Source of the DNA: JAQBVV01 sp965249205
Lineage (GTDB): Bacteria; Acidobacteriota; Vicinamibacteria; Vicinamibacterales; UBA2999
Direction of reading: 5' to 3'
DNA length: 64,000 nt
NCBI GenBank assembly: GCA_965249205.1
Contig: CBDFLL010000006.1
Span: 1,116,001 to 1,180,000 of the forward strand
Shown: positions 25,608-34,842 of the stretch, one piece after another
Layout of the letters: every line of letters begins with the position of its first letter
Numbering within the stretch: the first letter of the stretch is position 1
Notes under the pieces: generated by a model
What the model saw: only the letters and a program-made list of their open reading frames with translations
Database searches by the model: none
What the model was told of the DNA's origin: nothing
Made by a program: the position numbers and the translations under genes

Positions 25608-26431
25608 CGGCGAGACACCGCATGCGAGACATCACGGGGGTGATCGTCACGGTCGATCGTGCGCCTCGGCGCAACTACCTGGGCGAGACGCTGGAGAACC
25701 TCGCACGAGGCGGCGTGTGGGGATCACCGCGTCTTCACAGCTTGCACCTGGTGGATTCCGGTGGGGGAGCAGACTGGCCCGACAGGCAGATTCTGTGCTG
25801 CGCCTACACCGACCGCCACGTGACAGCGGACTGGCCGCCCGACCGCGTGCACGTGCACCGCGCGACTGAGGGTCAGCGGCGTACGCCGAACCTGAATGTG
25901 GCCACGGCCTTGGCTGTGGGCGCGGACACACGGACGCCATGGGTGCTGTTCCTCGAGGACGACATCGACGTGTGCGGATGGTTTCTTGACAGCGTCGGGG
26001 CGTGGCTCGATGCGCATGCGCGCGACGACCGGCGCGTGTATGCGTTCGGCGCGGCCTACCAGCAGATCCTGGACGTGGTGACGCGCGGCGGGACGTCATG
26101 GGATTACCCGGTGTCGGCGTTCTATGGGACGCAGGCATTCGCCGTCAGGCATGCGGATGCACGGTCGCTGGCGGAGTGGCTGTTCGACCACCCGCGCTAT
26201 CTCGGGGACGACGGTGTCGGGCCTGATGCCTGCTATGACCTCGCGATACACCGGTGGTCGGCGGCGCGCTACCCGACGCTGCGGTTCTTTCTGGCGTCGG
26301 CGCCGAGTTTCGTGCAGCACACCGGGCGCGAGAGCGTCATCAGTCCAGGTCAAACGACGCACTGGTTCCAGTCGTGGCCGGGCCGCGACTGGTCGTATGT
26401 GAACCGGGCCGCCGAGGTGGTGAGGGCATGA
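25604..26431 (+). CDS. GT-A-like glycosyltransferase
   Basis: 275 residues. It has an N-terminal GVIVTVDRAPRRNYLGETLE and a metal-binding acidic motif VLFLEDDIDVCGWFLD at about residue 110, as in GT-A enzymes that bind a nucleotide sugar via DxD. Aromatic residues near the C-terminus (HWFQSWPGRDWSYVN) could contact the acceptor. It is embedded in the head-to-tail gene block, so virion protein or DNA is a plausible acceptor. Confidence 0.65.
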   Translation: MTARHRMRDITGVIVTVDRAPRRNYLGETLENLARGGVWGSPRLHSLHLVDSGGGADWPDRQILCCAYTDRHVTADWPPDRVHVHRATEGQRRTPNLNVATALAVGADTRTPWVLFLEDDIDVCGWFLDSVGAWLDAHARDDRRVYAFGAAYQQILDVVTRGGTSWDYPVSAFYGTQAFAVRHADARSLAEWLFDHPRYLGDDGVGPDACYDLAIHRWSAARYPTLRFFLASAPSFVQHTGRESVISPGQTTHWFQSWPGRDWSYVNRAAEVVRA

Positions 26432-27633
26432 GGCGGGTGCTGTGGATTGGGGACGCGGGCGTGCACTCGGGCTTTGCGCGGGTGACCCATGGCGTGCTCG
26501 ACGTGCTGGCGCGCACGTGGGACGTGCATGTGCTCGGCATCAACTATCGCGGCGACCCGCACGATTACCCGTACCCCATCTACCCGGCGGCCTCCGGGGG
26601 TGACAGCTTGGGCGTGGGCCGTACGGCCGAACTGGTCGAGCGGCTGGGCCCGGATTGCGTGTGCCTCCTGAACGACCCGTGGAACGTGCCGGCGTACCGG
26701 CAGCGGGCGGGGGACACGCCCGTCGTGGCGTTCCTGGCCGTGGACGGGAAGAACTGCCGGGGCGCGGAATGGCTGTCCGGGCTGGCGCTCGCGGTGTTCT
26801 GGACGCAATTCGGCTTGCACGAGGCGCGGCAGGGCGGGTACGCCGGGCCGGCGGCCGTCGTGCCGCTGGGCGTCGACGTCGACGTGTACCAGCCGGGGGA
26901 CCGCGAGGCGGCGCGGGAACGGATGGGGCTCGATCGCGTATTCACGCATCGTGGGCTGCCGCGGGACACGTTCATTGTCGGCACGGTGAACCGGAATCAG
27001 GACCGCAAGCGGTTCGACCTGCTGGTGCAGTACTTCGCCGAGTGGGTCAAGACGCGCGGAGTTGATGACGCGGCGCTCTACATCCACTCAGCACCCACCG
27101 GGGACAAGGCGTACACGCTGAGCCAGCTCGCGCAGTACTACGGCATTGCGAATCGGCTCATCGAACCGCGGTTGACGAGCCGGAACGGCGCGACCGAGGC
27201 GGCGATGGCGGCGACCTACCCCGTGTTCGACGTGTTGCTCTCGACGTCGCAGAACGAGGGGTGGTCGCTCCCGACGATGGAGGCGATGGCCTGTGGGATT
27301 CCATGCGTCGTGCCGAAGTGGGCGGCGCTGAGCGAATGGCCCGAGGATGCGGCGATCACGGTGCCGTGCTCGACGACGTCGTGCACGCCGCATCAGATCA
27401 ACGTTATCGGGGGGATTCCCGATCGGCAGGCCACGATCGAGGCGCTCGACCGGCTCTATCGGGACCGGGCGCTGCGCGCGGACTACGCGGGGCGTGGGCG
27501 GGCGCTGGTGTCACGGCCGCAGTACCGGTGGCCGGCGATCGGGGCGGCGTTCACAGCGGCGCTGGAGACCGCGCTCTATCCGCAGGCGGTCCAGCTGGGG
27601 GAGCGGACGCGGGTGGCGGCGGTGGCCGGGTAG
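26428..27633 (+). CDS. GT4-type glycosyltransferase (GT-B fold)
   Basis: 401 residues with two Rossmann halves. The N-terminal half begins RRVLWIGDAGVHSGFARVTH; the C-terminal half has IVGTVNRNQDRKRFDLLVQY (about 185) and the donor-site motif STSQNEGWSLPTMEAMACG (about 275), the E-x7-E hallmark of GT4 retaining enzymes. It starts by overlapping the previous stop (ATGA). It would transfer a sugar from an NDP-sugar. The acceptor is unknown. Confidence 0.85.
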   Translation: MRRVLWIGDAGVHSGFARVTHGVLDVLARTWDVHVLGINYRGDPHDYPYPIYPAASGGDSLGVGRTAELVERLGPDCVCLLNDPWNVPAYRQRAGDTPVVAFLAVDGKNCRGAEWLSGLALAVFWTQFGLHEARQGGYAGPAAVVPLGVDVDVYQPGDREAARERMGLDRVFTHRGLPRDTFIVGTVNRNQDRKRFDLLVQYFAEWVKTRGVDDAALYIHSAPTGDKAYTLSQLAQYYGIANRLIEPRLTSRNGATEAAMAATYPVFDVLLSTSQNEGWSLPTMEAMACGIPCVVPKWAALSEWPEDAAITVPCSTTSCTPHQINVIGGIPDRQATIEALDRLYRDRALRADYAGRGRALVSRPQYRWPAIGAAFTAALETALYPQAVQLGERTRVAAVAG

Positions 27634-27637
27634 CGCG

Positions 27638-28018
27638 ATGCCGCGAGTGCAGGGCGTGGGCGCGATGCGCCGCACGCTGGATCGGCTGGCGACGGAGATC
27701 CCGGATGCAGTGGCGCTGGCCCTGACGCAGGAGACGGAAATCGAGGCGGCCGAAGCGAAGCGCCTGACGCCGGTGGACACCGGCAACCTGCGCGGCTCGA
27801 TTCACGTCGAAGGGCCGCACCGGCGCAGCCGGCGCATCGTGACGGCGATCGTCGCGGGCGGGCCGGCGGCGCCGTACGCGGTGGCGGTCCATGAAGACCT
27901 GGAGGCGCAGCACCCCACGGGGCAGGCGAAGTTCATCGAGGCGGTGATCTTCGAGTCGGCGCCGCATCTGGCGACCCGGATCGTGAGACGGATCGACCTG
28001 AACCCGCTGGCGGGGTGA
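27638..28018 (+). CDS. HK97 gp10-like neck/tail completion protein
   Basis: 126 residues with the family core AKRLTPVDTGNLRGSIHV (about residue 43), then PYAVAVHEDLE and GQAKFIEAVI. This is the HK97_gp10 pattern of tail completion/neck proteins. It resumes the structural gene order after the glycosyltransferase block. Confidence 0.85.
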   Translation: MPRVQGVGAMRRTLDRLATEIPDAVALALTQETEIEAAEAKRLTPVDTGNLRGSIHVEGPHRRSRRIVTAIVAGGPAAPYAVAVHEDLEAQHPTGQAKFIEAVIFESAPHLATRIVRRIDLNPLAG

Positions 28019-28428
28019 TGGCGTGGTACCGGGACATCGACGTCGGGCAGGAGCCGTTTGATGCGGGCCTCGATGGCAATGGGCGACTGATGTTCAAGTT
28101 CAACATCCTCGCGGTCAAGCGGCCGTCGACGACCTTCATCCAGGAGATCGTGACGCGGCTGGCGACCCAGGGCGTCGGGACGTTCGGGACCTCCCTCTTC
28201 GCGTCGACGCAGGCGAGGGTGCCGGATGGAGACGGGCCGTACCTGCAGGTGATCGAGACCGGCGGGACGGCCCCGGATCGCACGCACAACGCGGCGCCGG
28301 CGCCGGGCTATCAGCACCCGGGCGCCCAGATTACGGCCCGCGCGAAGACGCACGCGGCGGCGCGCGGGATGGCGCTGGCGGCCTACGCCGCGTTGCAGAT
28401 ACGGAACCTTGAGCTGAGCGACACGTAG
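28018..28428 (+). CDS. Tail terminator protein
   Basis: 136 residues: IVTRLATQGVGTFGTSLFAS, then GPYLQVIETGGTAPDRTHN and PGAQITARAKTHAAARGMA. This layout matches small tail-terminator/minor capsid proteins (gpU-like) that cap the tail tube. It overlaps the gp10-like stop. Confidence 0.75.
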   Translation: MAWYRDIDVGQEPFDAGLDGNGRLMFKFNILAVKRPSTTFIQEIVTRLATQGVGTFGTSLFASTQARVPDGDGPYLQVIETGGTAPDRTHNAAPAPGYQHPGAQITARAKTHAAARGMALAAYAALQIRNLELSDT

Positions 28429-28455
28429 GGAACGGTTCACAAGGAGAACGTAGTC

Positions 28456-28914
28456 ATGAGCGATGCCAAGTCGGGACACGGCACACTGGTCGCGCGCGCG
28501 CCGAACGCCACGCCGGCCCTCTTCACCACGATCGCCGAACTCGACGGCGACATCACCTGGCCGGAGCTGACGCGGGCCGCGACGGAGACGTCGCCGCACA
28601 ACGCGACGATTGACCGGCACGTTGTCAGCAACTTGCTGCAGCGCGGGGAGTTCACGTTCCGGTTGAACTTCATCCATGACGACCCGACGCACAACCATCT
28701 GACGGGGATCTACCAGTCGATGGCTGACAAAGCGTTCGACGGGTGGCGGCTGCGCGGGCCGGGCGGCAGCCCCGGCGACGACGAGTGGATTTTCTCGGGC
28801 GCGATCACGGCGATCTCGAAGGTGTCGCCGGTGCGCGAGGGCGCCATCAGCGCGGACGTCACGATTCGGCCGGACGGGCCGATGTGGATCGACGGGGTGC
28901 TGATCGGCACGTAG
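28456..28914 (+). CDS. Major tail tube protein
   Basis: 152 residues after AAGGAG. The fold pattern is that of tail tube proteins: TTIAELDGDITWPELTRAAT, ETSPHNATIDRHV, a QRGEFTFRLNFIHDDPTHNH segment and a C-terminal VREGAISADVTIRPDGP. It would stack as hexamers to form the non-contractile tube. No sheath gene is found, which supports a siphovirus. Confidence 0.8.
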   Translation: MSDAKSGHGTLVARAPNATPALFTTIAELDGDITWPELTRAATETSPHNATIDRHVVSNLLQRGEFTFRLNFIHDDPTHNHLTGIYQSMADKAFDGWRLRGPGGSPGDDEWIFSGAITAISKVSPVREGAISADVTIRPDGPMWIDGVLIGT

Positions 28915-28948
28915 GGCAGTGGCACGGACGGCACACGGGGGGCGTCGA

Positions 28949-29464
28949 ATGGCAAAGGCGAAGACGAAGCACCTGTCGGCGGAGGAGATCTTCGCCGCAG
29001 AGGACTGCGAGCGCGACGAGGTGTTCGTGCCTGAGTGGCGGGGCACGGTCACCTTGCGCGCGATGACGGCGGAAGAGGCGATCGACTTCGAGGAGGGGAA
29101 CAGCACCCCGGCGCGGAAGAACGCCATGGTCCGGATGATTCAGATCTGCGCGATCCACGGCGAGACGGGCGCGCCGTTGTTCACGGCGAAGGATCTGGAG
29201 CGGCTGAAGCAGAAAAGCGTCAAGCCCCTGCTGCTGTTGCAGGAGCGCGCGATGAGACTCAACCGCCAGGAGACGGACGTCGTCCAGCTCGTGCATCAGG
29301 CGGTCGTGCGGCGCCTGAAGGCGGCGGCCGAGGACGCGCCGGACGCAGTGGCGGAGCGGGTGCTGGCGGTCGCGGAGACGTTTGCCCCGGTCCAGGAGCA
29401 GGTAAAAAACGCCTCAGGCGAAGCGGGCATCTCCGCTTCGCCTACCGGGCGGCGAAAGAACTGA
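28949..29464 (+). CDS. Tail assembly chaperone (G-type)
   Basis: 171 residues, acidic and helical, starting MAKAKTKHLSAEEIFAAED. It lies between tail tube and tape measure, where the G chaperone is expected. Near its end the codons GTA AAA AAC contain the slippery heptamer A_AAA_AAC (29404-29410), so a fraction of ribosomes should shift to make the longer GT product. The chaperone coats the tape measure during assembly. Confidence 0.8.
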   Translation: MAKAKTKHLSAEEIFAAEDCERDEVFVPEWRGTVTLRAMTAEEAIDFEEGNSTPARKNAMVRMIQICAIHGETGAPLFTAKDLERLKQKSVKPLLLLQERAMRLNRQETDVVQLVHQAVVRRLKAAAEDAPDAVAERVLAVAETFAPVQEQVKNASGEAGISASPTGRRKN

Positions 29465-29796
29465 AGCAGCCGAGCGCGCGGCGCTGGCTGCGGCAGCTGA
29501 CGGTGCATGAGTTTCGGGAGTGGCGCGCCTACGACGAGCTCGAGCCGTTTGGGGAAGTGCGGGCGGATCTGCGCGCGGCGCAGATTGAGCGGGCGCTCTA
29601 CAACATCTTCGCGCGGCGCACGGGACAGTCGCTCTACCCGCTGAGCGACTTCGTACTGCGGTTCGAAGCACCGCGGTCGACGCAGGCGCCGATGACGGCG
29701 GTGACGCAGTGGCAGGGAATCAAGGCGCGGGCGCGGGCCATTGCGGAGGCGTTCGCGCAGCAGGCACCGGGCGCCACGGAGCGCCCGACCACGTAG
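29404..29796 (+). CDS. T extension of tail chaperone made by -1 frameshift
   Basis: The -1 frame after the slippery site reads KKRLRRSGHLRFAYRAAKEL and continues with LTVHEFREWRAYDELEPFGE, the DUF4035/gpT-like pattern, for about 130 codons. It has no start codon of its own in a suitable place. The full product (28949-29796) would be the GT fusion that links the chaperone to the tape measure. Confidence 0.8.
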   Translation, partial: KKRLRRSGHLRFAYRAAKELKQPSARRWLRQLTVHEFREWRAYDELEPFGEVRADLRAAQIERALYNIFARRTGQSLYPLSDFVLRFEAPRSTQAPMTAVTQWQGIKARARAIAEAFAQQAPGATERPTT

Positions 29797-29809
29797 ACGC
29801 GATGACGAG

Positions 29810-32800
29810 ATGAGCACGGTCAGCATCGGCACGCTCAAGGGATACCTGCTGCTTGAGGACACCCTCACGCCGGCGCTGACGCGCGCCTCCGCCAAGCTCA
29901 CCACCACCGGAAAGCGCCTCAACGAGCTGGGGCAACAGACGTCCGCGGCGGGTCGGGCGATGCTGCCCCTCTCGGCCGCGGTCGGGGCGTTGGGGCTCGG
30001 CGCCGTCACCATGGCGAGGGACTTCAACGCCGGCATGGCGAACGTCGCCACCCTCATCCCGGGCAACACCCAGCGGGTGAAGGAGCTGAAGGGCTCCGTG
30101 CAGGACATGGCGGTCGCGGTCGGGAAAAGCACGACGGACCTGACCGACGGGCTCTACCAGGTGGTGTCGGCGTTCGGGGACACCACCGACACCGTGAAGA
30201 TTCTCGACATCAACGCGAGAGCGGCGACCGCTGGCCTGGCGACGACCACCGACGCGATCAATTTCACCTCGGCGGTGACCAAGGCTTACGGCGACACGAG
30301 CGCGGAGGCCGTGCAGCAGGCGTCCGATCTGGCGTTCATAGTCACGAAACTCGGCCAGACGACGTTCCCGGAACTGTCGGCGTCGATTGGGAATGTCGCG
30401 CCGTTCGCGGCGACGCTGAACGTGCGGCAGGAGGAGCTGGCCGCCGCCTTCGCCACGCTCACCGGCGTGACCGGGAACGCGGCCATGGTGTCGACGCAAC
30501 TGCGGGCGGTGCTGGCGTCGATGCTCAAACCGACGACGGAGATGGAGGCCGCGATCGCGGGGCTCGAATATGCGTCGGCGAGCGCGATGATTCAGGAACT
30601 CGGGATGGTGGGGGCCATGCAGGCGCTCATCGCCAAGACGGACGGCAGCAAGCAGGCCATCGGCGAGCTGTTCGGGCAGGTTGAAGGGCTGAACGCCGTC
30701 TTCGCGCTGACCGGGGGGCAGGCCGATACGTTCGCGACGAAGATGGCCGCGACGAATCAGGTTTCGGGCGCCTCCGCCGAGGCGTTCCGGGAGCAGACGC
30801 AGGGCGTGAACGCCGCCGGCTTCGCGTGGAACCAATTCAAGCAGGAGGTCGTCACCACGGCGCAGCGGTTCGGGGACGACCTGATTCCACATCTGCAGCG
30901 CGCGGGCGAAGTCATGCGCCCGCTGTGGGACGCGGTCACGTGGGGCGTCGACGTGTTCGGGCGGTTGCCGGCGGCGCTGCAGACGACCGGGGTGGCGCTC
31001 GGGGTGCTCATGGTGGCGGCGGCACCGGTCCTGATCGGCCTCGGGACGCTGATCAGCCTGGCCGGACTGACGGTGACCTCGCTCGGGACGCTGAGCGGTG
31101 CGCTGGCGGGCACGACCACGGCCATGGCGGCGGCGGGCACCGCGGCCCCCGCCGCCGCCGCGGGCGTCGGCCTGCTCGGCGGCAGCCTCCGCGCCCTCAC
31201 CCTGGCCGCCGGCCCCGTCGGCATCGCGATCACCGGGATGTGGGCCGCCTGGAAGGTGTTCCAGTGGGCCACAGCGCGGAAGGAGGTCGCCAGCGTCGAA
31301 GCGCGGATCGCCAGCCTCAGCGAGCGCATCGCGAACATCAGCGACACGGGTGCTCGCGCCACGAGGATGAAGCAGCACCTCACCGCCGCGCTGCGCGACG
31401 AGGAGGCCGCGCTCACCGCCGCGAACGCCGCCGCCGCGGCCGCCGTCCGCAACGCGCCGGCCGAGATCGCCCGCCTCGAGGCCGAGATCGAGGCGCTCCC
31501 CACACTCTCCCGCAACTACGACAACTTGGTCCGCGCCAAACAGCGAGAGATCGCAGAGAACCGGCAACTCCTCGCCGACCGGGAGGAGCAAGTCACAGCC
31601 ATCCGAGAGGAGGCGGCGGCCATCGAGGCCTCGCAGCAAGCCATCTGGGACGCCGCCGTGGCCTCGATGCGGGCCACCAAAACGAATGACGACTTCACCG
31701 CCTCGATGGAAGGCTCGACCGCCGCCGTCGACGCCCTCGACACCAGCGTCGACCGTTTCACCGGCGGCACGTTGAACTCGCGGAACGCGCTGATGGGGTT
31801 CATCGGCACGCTGCAGCCCCTCCCGCAACTCGGCATCGAAGCGGCGATGGCCGTCGACGCCCTCGACACGAGCTTCGACCGTTTCACCGGCGGCACGTCG
31901 AACTCGCGGAACGCGCTGATGGGGTTCATCGGCACGCTGCAGGATCTGCCAGCCGCGGCGACCCCGGCTGGGACCGCGGCGGCCGACGGGTTTCTGTCCG
32001 GCATGGGCGAGTCGTTCGCGGGCTTCGGGCAGCAGATCGGCCAGACGTTCGCGCGGGCGCTGGAAGGCGGCGGCGGGTTCCTCGGGGCGACCCAGTCGCT
32101 CGGCGTGCAGGCGGGCGACCGGCTCGGGACGTCCCTGTCCGAGGGATTGAGCACGAAGATGGCCGCGAAGACGGGCTTCCTCGCGACAGGCCTCGGCAAG
32201 GTGCTCGGCGACGCGGCCGGGATGGCGATCCCGCTGATTGGACCGGTGATCGGGTCGCTCGTCGGCAAGCTCTTCAGTCTCGGTGGCCCCTCGGAGGCGG
32301 AGCTGGCGGGCCGACAGGTGGCTGGCCGCTTCCGCCAAGGCCTCCTCGCCGAGCTGAACCCGGCGCAGATGGCGGAGGTGCAGCAGGCGATTCAGGGCGC
32401 GTGGAAGGGCAACGAAATCGGGGCGGCGACGGTCATCGCGATCCGCGATGCGTACATCGCCGCCGGCGCGAGCGCCGAGGACGCCCTCAACGTCGTCAAC
32501 CGGCTCTGGCAGGCGGAGCAGCAGGGCGGCGCGGCGGTCCAGCAGGTCATTGACGAGATCACCCAGACCATCGCGACCGAGGTGACGCCGACGGTCGAGG
32601 CGAGCGGCGAGGCGTTCGAGGAGGTCACTGCGGCCGGGCGTGGGGCGTTCGCGGAGCTGACGGGAACGATCGACATCATGCAGGCCAAGATCGCGAACAC
32701 CGACTCCCTGGATCGGATGGCTGCCGAGTTCCGGAAGGCCAGTGAGGGGAGCACCTACAACCTGGGCACCATTCTGCGCGAGGCCGAGTCGCTGACCGAC

Positions 32801-33421
32801 TCGCTGGGCAGCACGCATCCGGCGGTGGTGCAGATGCAGGGCCTCATCCGAGACGCCAGCGAGACGGGCGTCTGGGACTTTGCGCAGATGGCGCTCGCGA
32901 TTGGCGCCATGAAGGACGAGATGGCGACGCCGATCGTGATCCCGGTCACGCCGGTGCTGACGGGCATGATCGATCCGGGCCGGGAGGGCAACGACCGGTT
33001 GTCCCCGTCGAATTTCAGCACACGGGAGGCGTGGGAGGCGAACTGGCTGGCGCGGAACCCGGGCGACGCGCATCGGGCCGACGAGGCCCTGGGCGGGCAC
33101 CAGTTCGCGGCCGGGACGGGCGGCCTCCGGCAGTTCAGTCCGTTCGGGACGCCCGCGTGGCTGCACGGCGAGGAAGAGGTGCTGACCCGCCAGCAGGGCC
33201 AAGGCGTGGCCACGATGGTGGGCGCCCAGCTCGAGAACGCGCGGGCGCAGTTCGCGGTGGCGTCCAGGCACATGGAGACGGCCGGGGCAGGGATGGCCGG
33301 CGCGGCGGGTCTGGGGGCGCCCATCGTCGTCCACCTGCACACCCACATTGACGGTCGGCGGGCCGCAGAGGCGGTCGTGCGCCGGATTCCCGGCGTGCTG
33401 GCGGTGCACGGGGTGGCCTGA
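29810..33421 (+). CDS. Tail tape measure protein
   Basis: 1203 residues, the longest gene here. The N-terminal third has the TP901-type tape measure core (MARDFNAGMANVATLIPG, TTDLTDGLYQVVSAFG, VTGNAAMVSTQLRAVLASM). Hydrophobic helices lie at about 400-490, followed by coiled coil and a glycine-rich hydrophobic region. A 126 bp duplication at about 31727 repeats DALDTS.DRFTGGT. It sets tail length and probably helps DNA enter the host membrane. Confidence 0.95.
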   Translation: MSTVSIGTLKGYLLLEDTLTPALTRASAKLTTTGKRLNELGQQTSAAGRAMLPLSAAVGALGLGAVTMARDFNAGMANVATLIPGNTQRVKELKGSVQDMAVAVGKSTTDLTDGLYQVVSAFGDTTDTVKILDINARAATAGLATTTDAINFTSAVTKAYGDTSAEAVQQASDLAFIVTKLGQTTFPELSASIGNVAPFAATLNVRQEELAAAFATLTGVTGNAAMVSTQLRAVLASMLKPTTEMEAAIAGLEYASASAMIQELGMVGAMQALIAKTDGSKQAIGELFGQVEGLNAVFALTGGQADTFATKMAATNQVSGASAEAFREQTQGVNAAGFAWNQFKQEVVTTAQRFGDDLIPHLQRAGEVMRPLWDAVTWGVDVFGRLPAALQTTGVALGVLMVAAAPVLIGLGTLISLAGLTVTSLGTLSGALAGTTTAMAAAGTAAPAAAAGVGLLGGSLRALTLAAGPVGIAITGMWAAWKVFQWATARKEVASVEARIASLSERIANISDTGARATRMKQHLTAALRDEEAALTAANAAAAAAVRNAPAEIARLEAEIEALPTLSRNYDNLVRAKQREIAENRQLLADREEQVTAIREEAAAIEASQQAIWDAAVASMRATKTNDDFTASMEGSTAAVDALDTSVDRFTGGTLNSRNALMGFIGTLQPLPQLGIEAAMAVDALDTSFDRFTGGTSNSRNALMGFIGTLQDLPAAATPAGTAAADGFLSGMGESFAGFGQQIGQTFARALEGGGGFLGATQSLGVQAGDRLGTSLSEGLSTKMAAKTGFLATGLGKVLGDAAGMAIPLIGPVIGSLVGKLFSLGGPSEAELAGRQVAGRFRQGLLAELNPAQMAEVQQAIQGAWKGNEIGAATVIAIRDAYIAAGASAEDALNVVNRLWQAEQQGGAAVQQVIDEITQTIATEVTPTVEASGEAFEEVTAAGRGAFAELTGTIDIMQAKIANTDSLDRMAAEFRKASEGSTYNLGTILREAESLTDSLGSTHPAVVQMQGLIRDASETGVWDFAQMALAIGAMKDEMATPIVIPVTPVLTGMIDPGREGNDRLSPSNFSTREAWEANWLARNPGDAHRADEALGGHQFAAGTGGLRQFSPFGTPAWLHGEEEVLTRQQGQGVATMVGAQLENARAQFAVASRHMETAGAGMAGAAGLGAPIVVHLHTHIDGRRAAEAVVRRIPGVLAVHGVA
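31727..31948 (+). repeat. 126 bp in-frame tandem duplication in tape measure gene
   Basis: The segment beginning GTCGACGCCCTCGACAC at 31727 recurs at 31853 with few changes for about 95 bases. Each unit is 42 codons (VDALDTS, DRFTGGT, NSRNALMGFIGTLQ). Confidence 0.85.
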
Positions 33422-34842
33422 TGGCGGTCACGATCACGGTGAACGGTGTCGACCGCACGGCCGCGTGGGACCGCACGGGCGAGTTGAGCTACGAGGACCT
33501 GCTGAACGGCCGCAACACGCTGCGCGTGCGGCTGTTCGACCGGGTCGGCGGGTTCCGACCGGAGGACGGGCAAGAGGTGATCGTGCTGGAAGACGGCACG
33601 CGGCGCTTCGGCGGCATGCTCGTCGAGCCGGAGGAATACGAAGAACCCGGCACCGGGGTCCTGAGGTTCGACACATCGGCCGTGGACTTCTCGGCGATCG
33701 CGGACCGGCATTTGGTGGCACGGGTGTACGAGCACCAGACGCTCAAGGCGATCGTGCTCGACATCGTGGCGCAAGACTTGGCGGGCGAAGGACTCGACAC
33801 GAGCGGCGTGGAGACGGGCCCCACGATTGACAAGGCGGTCTTCAACTGGGTGCCGGCCTCGCAGGCGTTCAACGAGCTGAGCGAGCTCGCCGGGATGGCG
33901 TGGTGGGTCGATGCCTCCAAGGTGCTGCACGTCCGCGAACGGACGTCGATCGCGGCCCCGGCGCCGCTCGATGGCTCCACGGCCCTGCTCGGGACGGTCC
34001 GGGTGCGACCGAACCGGGAGCAGTACCGGAATCGCCAGATCGTGCGGGGCGGCACCGACCTGACCGACGCGCGGACGGAGTCGTTCGTCGGAGACAGCAA
34101 GCGCCGCACGTTCACCACCAGTTTCAAGGTCGGCAAGGTGCCCACGGTGGAGGTCAACAGCGTCAGCAAGACGGTAGGCATCCGCGGCGTGGACACGGGC
34201 AAGGACTGGTACTGGTCCAAGGGGACGACGGAAATCTCTCAGGACACGGTCGGCGGCGTGCTCTCCGCGAGCGACGTGGTGGAGGTGACCTACCAGGGCA
34301 TGTTCCAAATCATCGTGGATTCACGCTTCGAGACCGAGGTGACGGCCAGGCAGGCGATCGAAGGCGGCAGCGGTATCTACGCGCGGGTGGAGAACCGCCC
34401 GAGCATCGACTCCGCGGCCATGGCGACGGAGGTCGCCCACGCGCTGCTGACGCGCTACGGATCCATTGCTCGAGTGCTGACGTGCCGGACGCGCATCCCG
34501 GGCTTCGCCGCCGGGCAACTGGTGGCGGCGACATTCCCGGCGCATGGCATCACCGGCGAGCTGTACCTGATCGACTCCCTGTCGGCCGCGGTGAACGAGG
34601 AGCTGGACGAGATCTGGTACACGGTGAACGCCATCGCGGGCGACCCGTACGGCGGGTGGCAGGCGTACTTCCGGCGGCTCGCCCAGGCGGGCCGGCAGTT
34701 TGTCCTCCACGACGATGAGATCGTGGTGATCCTGCGGAGTCTGGCGGACGAGGTCACCGCCGCGGCGCGTCTGACGGCCGTGTCCGCCGTGCCGGAGACG
34801 CGCGCCGGCTATGCGCTGGCCGGCTTCAGCGTGGCGGGGTGA
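33421..34842 (+). CDS. Tail hub/baseplate protein
   Basis: 473 residues following the tape measure with a 1-base overlap. The N-terminus (MAVTITVNGVDRTAAW, then LRVRLFDRVGGF) is a distal-tail beta domain. The middle holds LKAIVLDIVAQDLAGEGLDT and AGMAWWVDASKVLHVRE, typical of gp27/siphovirus hub proteins. A VTYQGMFQIIVDSRF, EGGSGIYARVEN segment recurs as a remnant at 40.9 kb. It forms the ring at the tail tip. Confidence 0.75.
   Translation: MAVTITVNGVDRTAAWDRTGELSYEDLLNGRNTLRVRLFDRVGGFRPEDGQEVIVLEDGTRRFGGMLVEPEEYEEPGTGVLRFDTSAVDFSAIADRHLVARVYEHQTLKAIVLDIVAQDLAGEGLDTSGVETGPTIDKAVFNWVPASQAFNELSELAGMAWWVDASKVLHVRERTSIAAPAPLDGSTALLGTVRVRPNREQYRNRQIVRGGTDLTDARTESFVGDSKRRTFTTSFKVGKVPTVEVNSVSKTVGIRGVDTGKDWYWSKGTTEISQDTVGGVLSASDVVEVTYQGMFQIIVDSRFETEVTARQAIEGGSGIYARVENRPSIDSAAMATEVAHALLTRYGSIARVLTCRTRIPGFAAGQLVAATFPAHGITGELYLIDSLSAAVNEELDEIWYTVNAIAGDPYGGWQAYFRRLAQAGRQFVLHDDEIVVILRSLADEVTAAARLTAVSAVPETRAGYALAGFSVAG

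Noticed and set aside
29720..33409. A 1229-codon open frame on the minus strand opposite the tape measure gene
   Set aside because: It is a GC-driven shadow: histidine/arginine/glycine-rich composition, no motifs, and complete overlap with a well-supported plus-strand gene. The same applies to the other long antisense frames over terminase, protease, capsid and modification genes.
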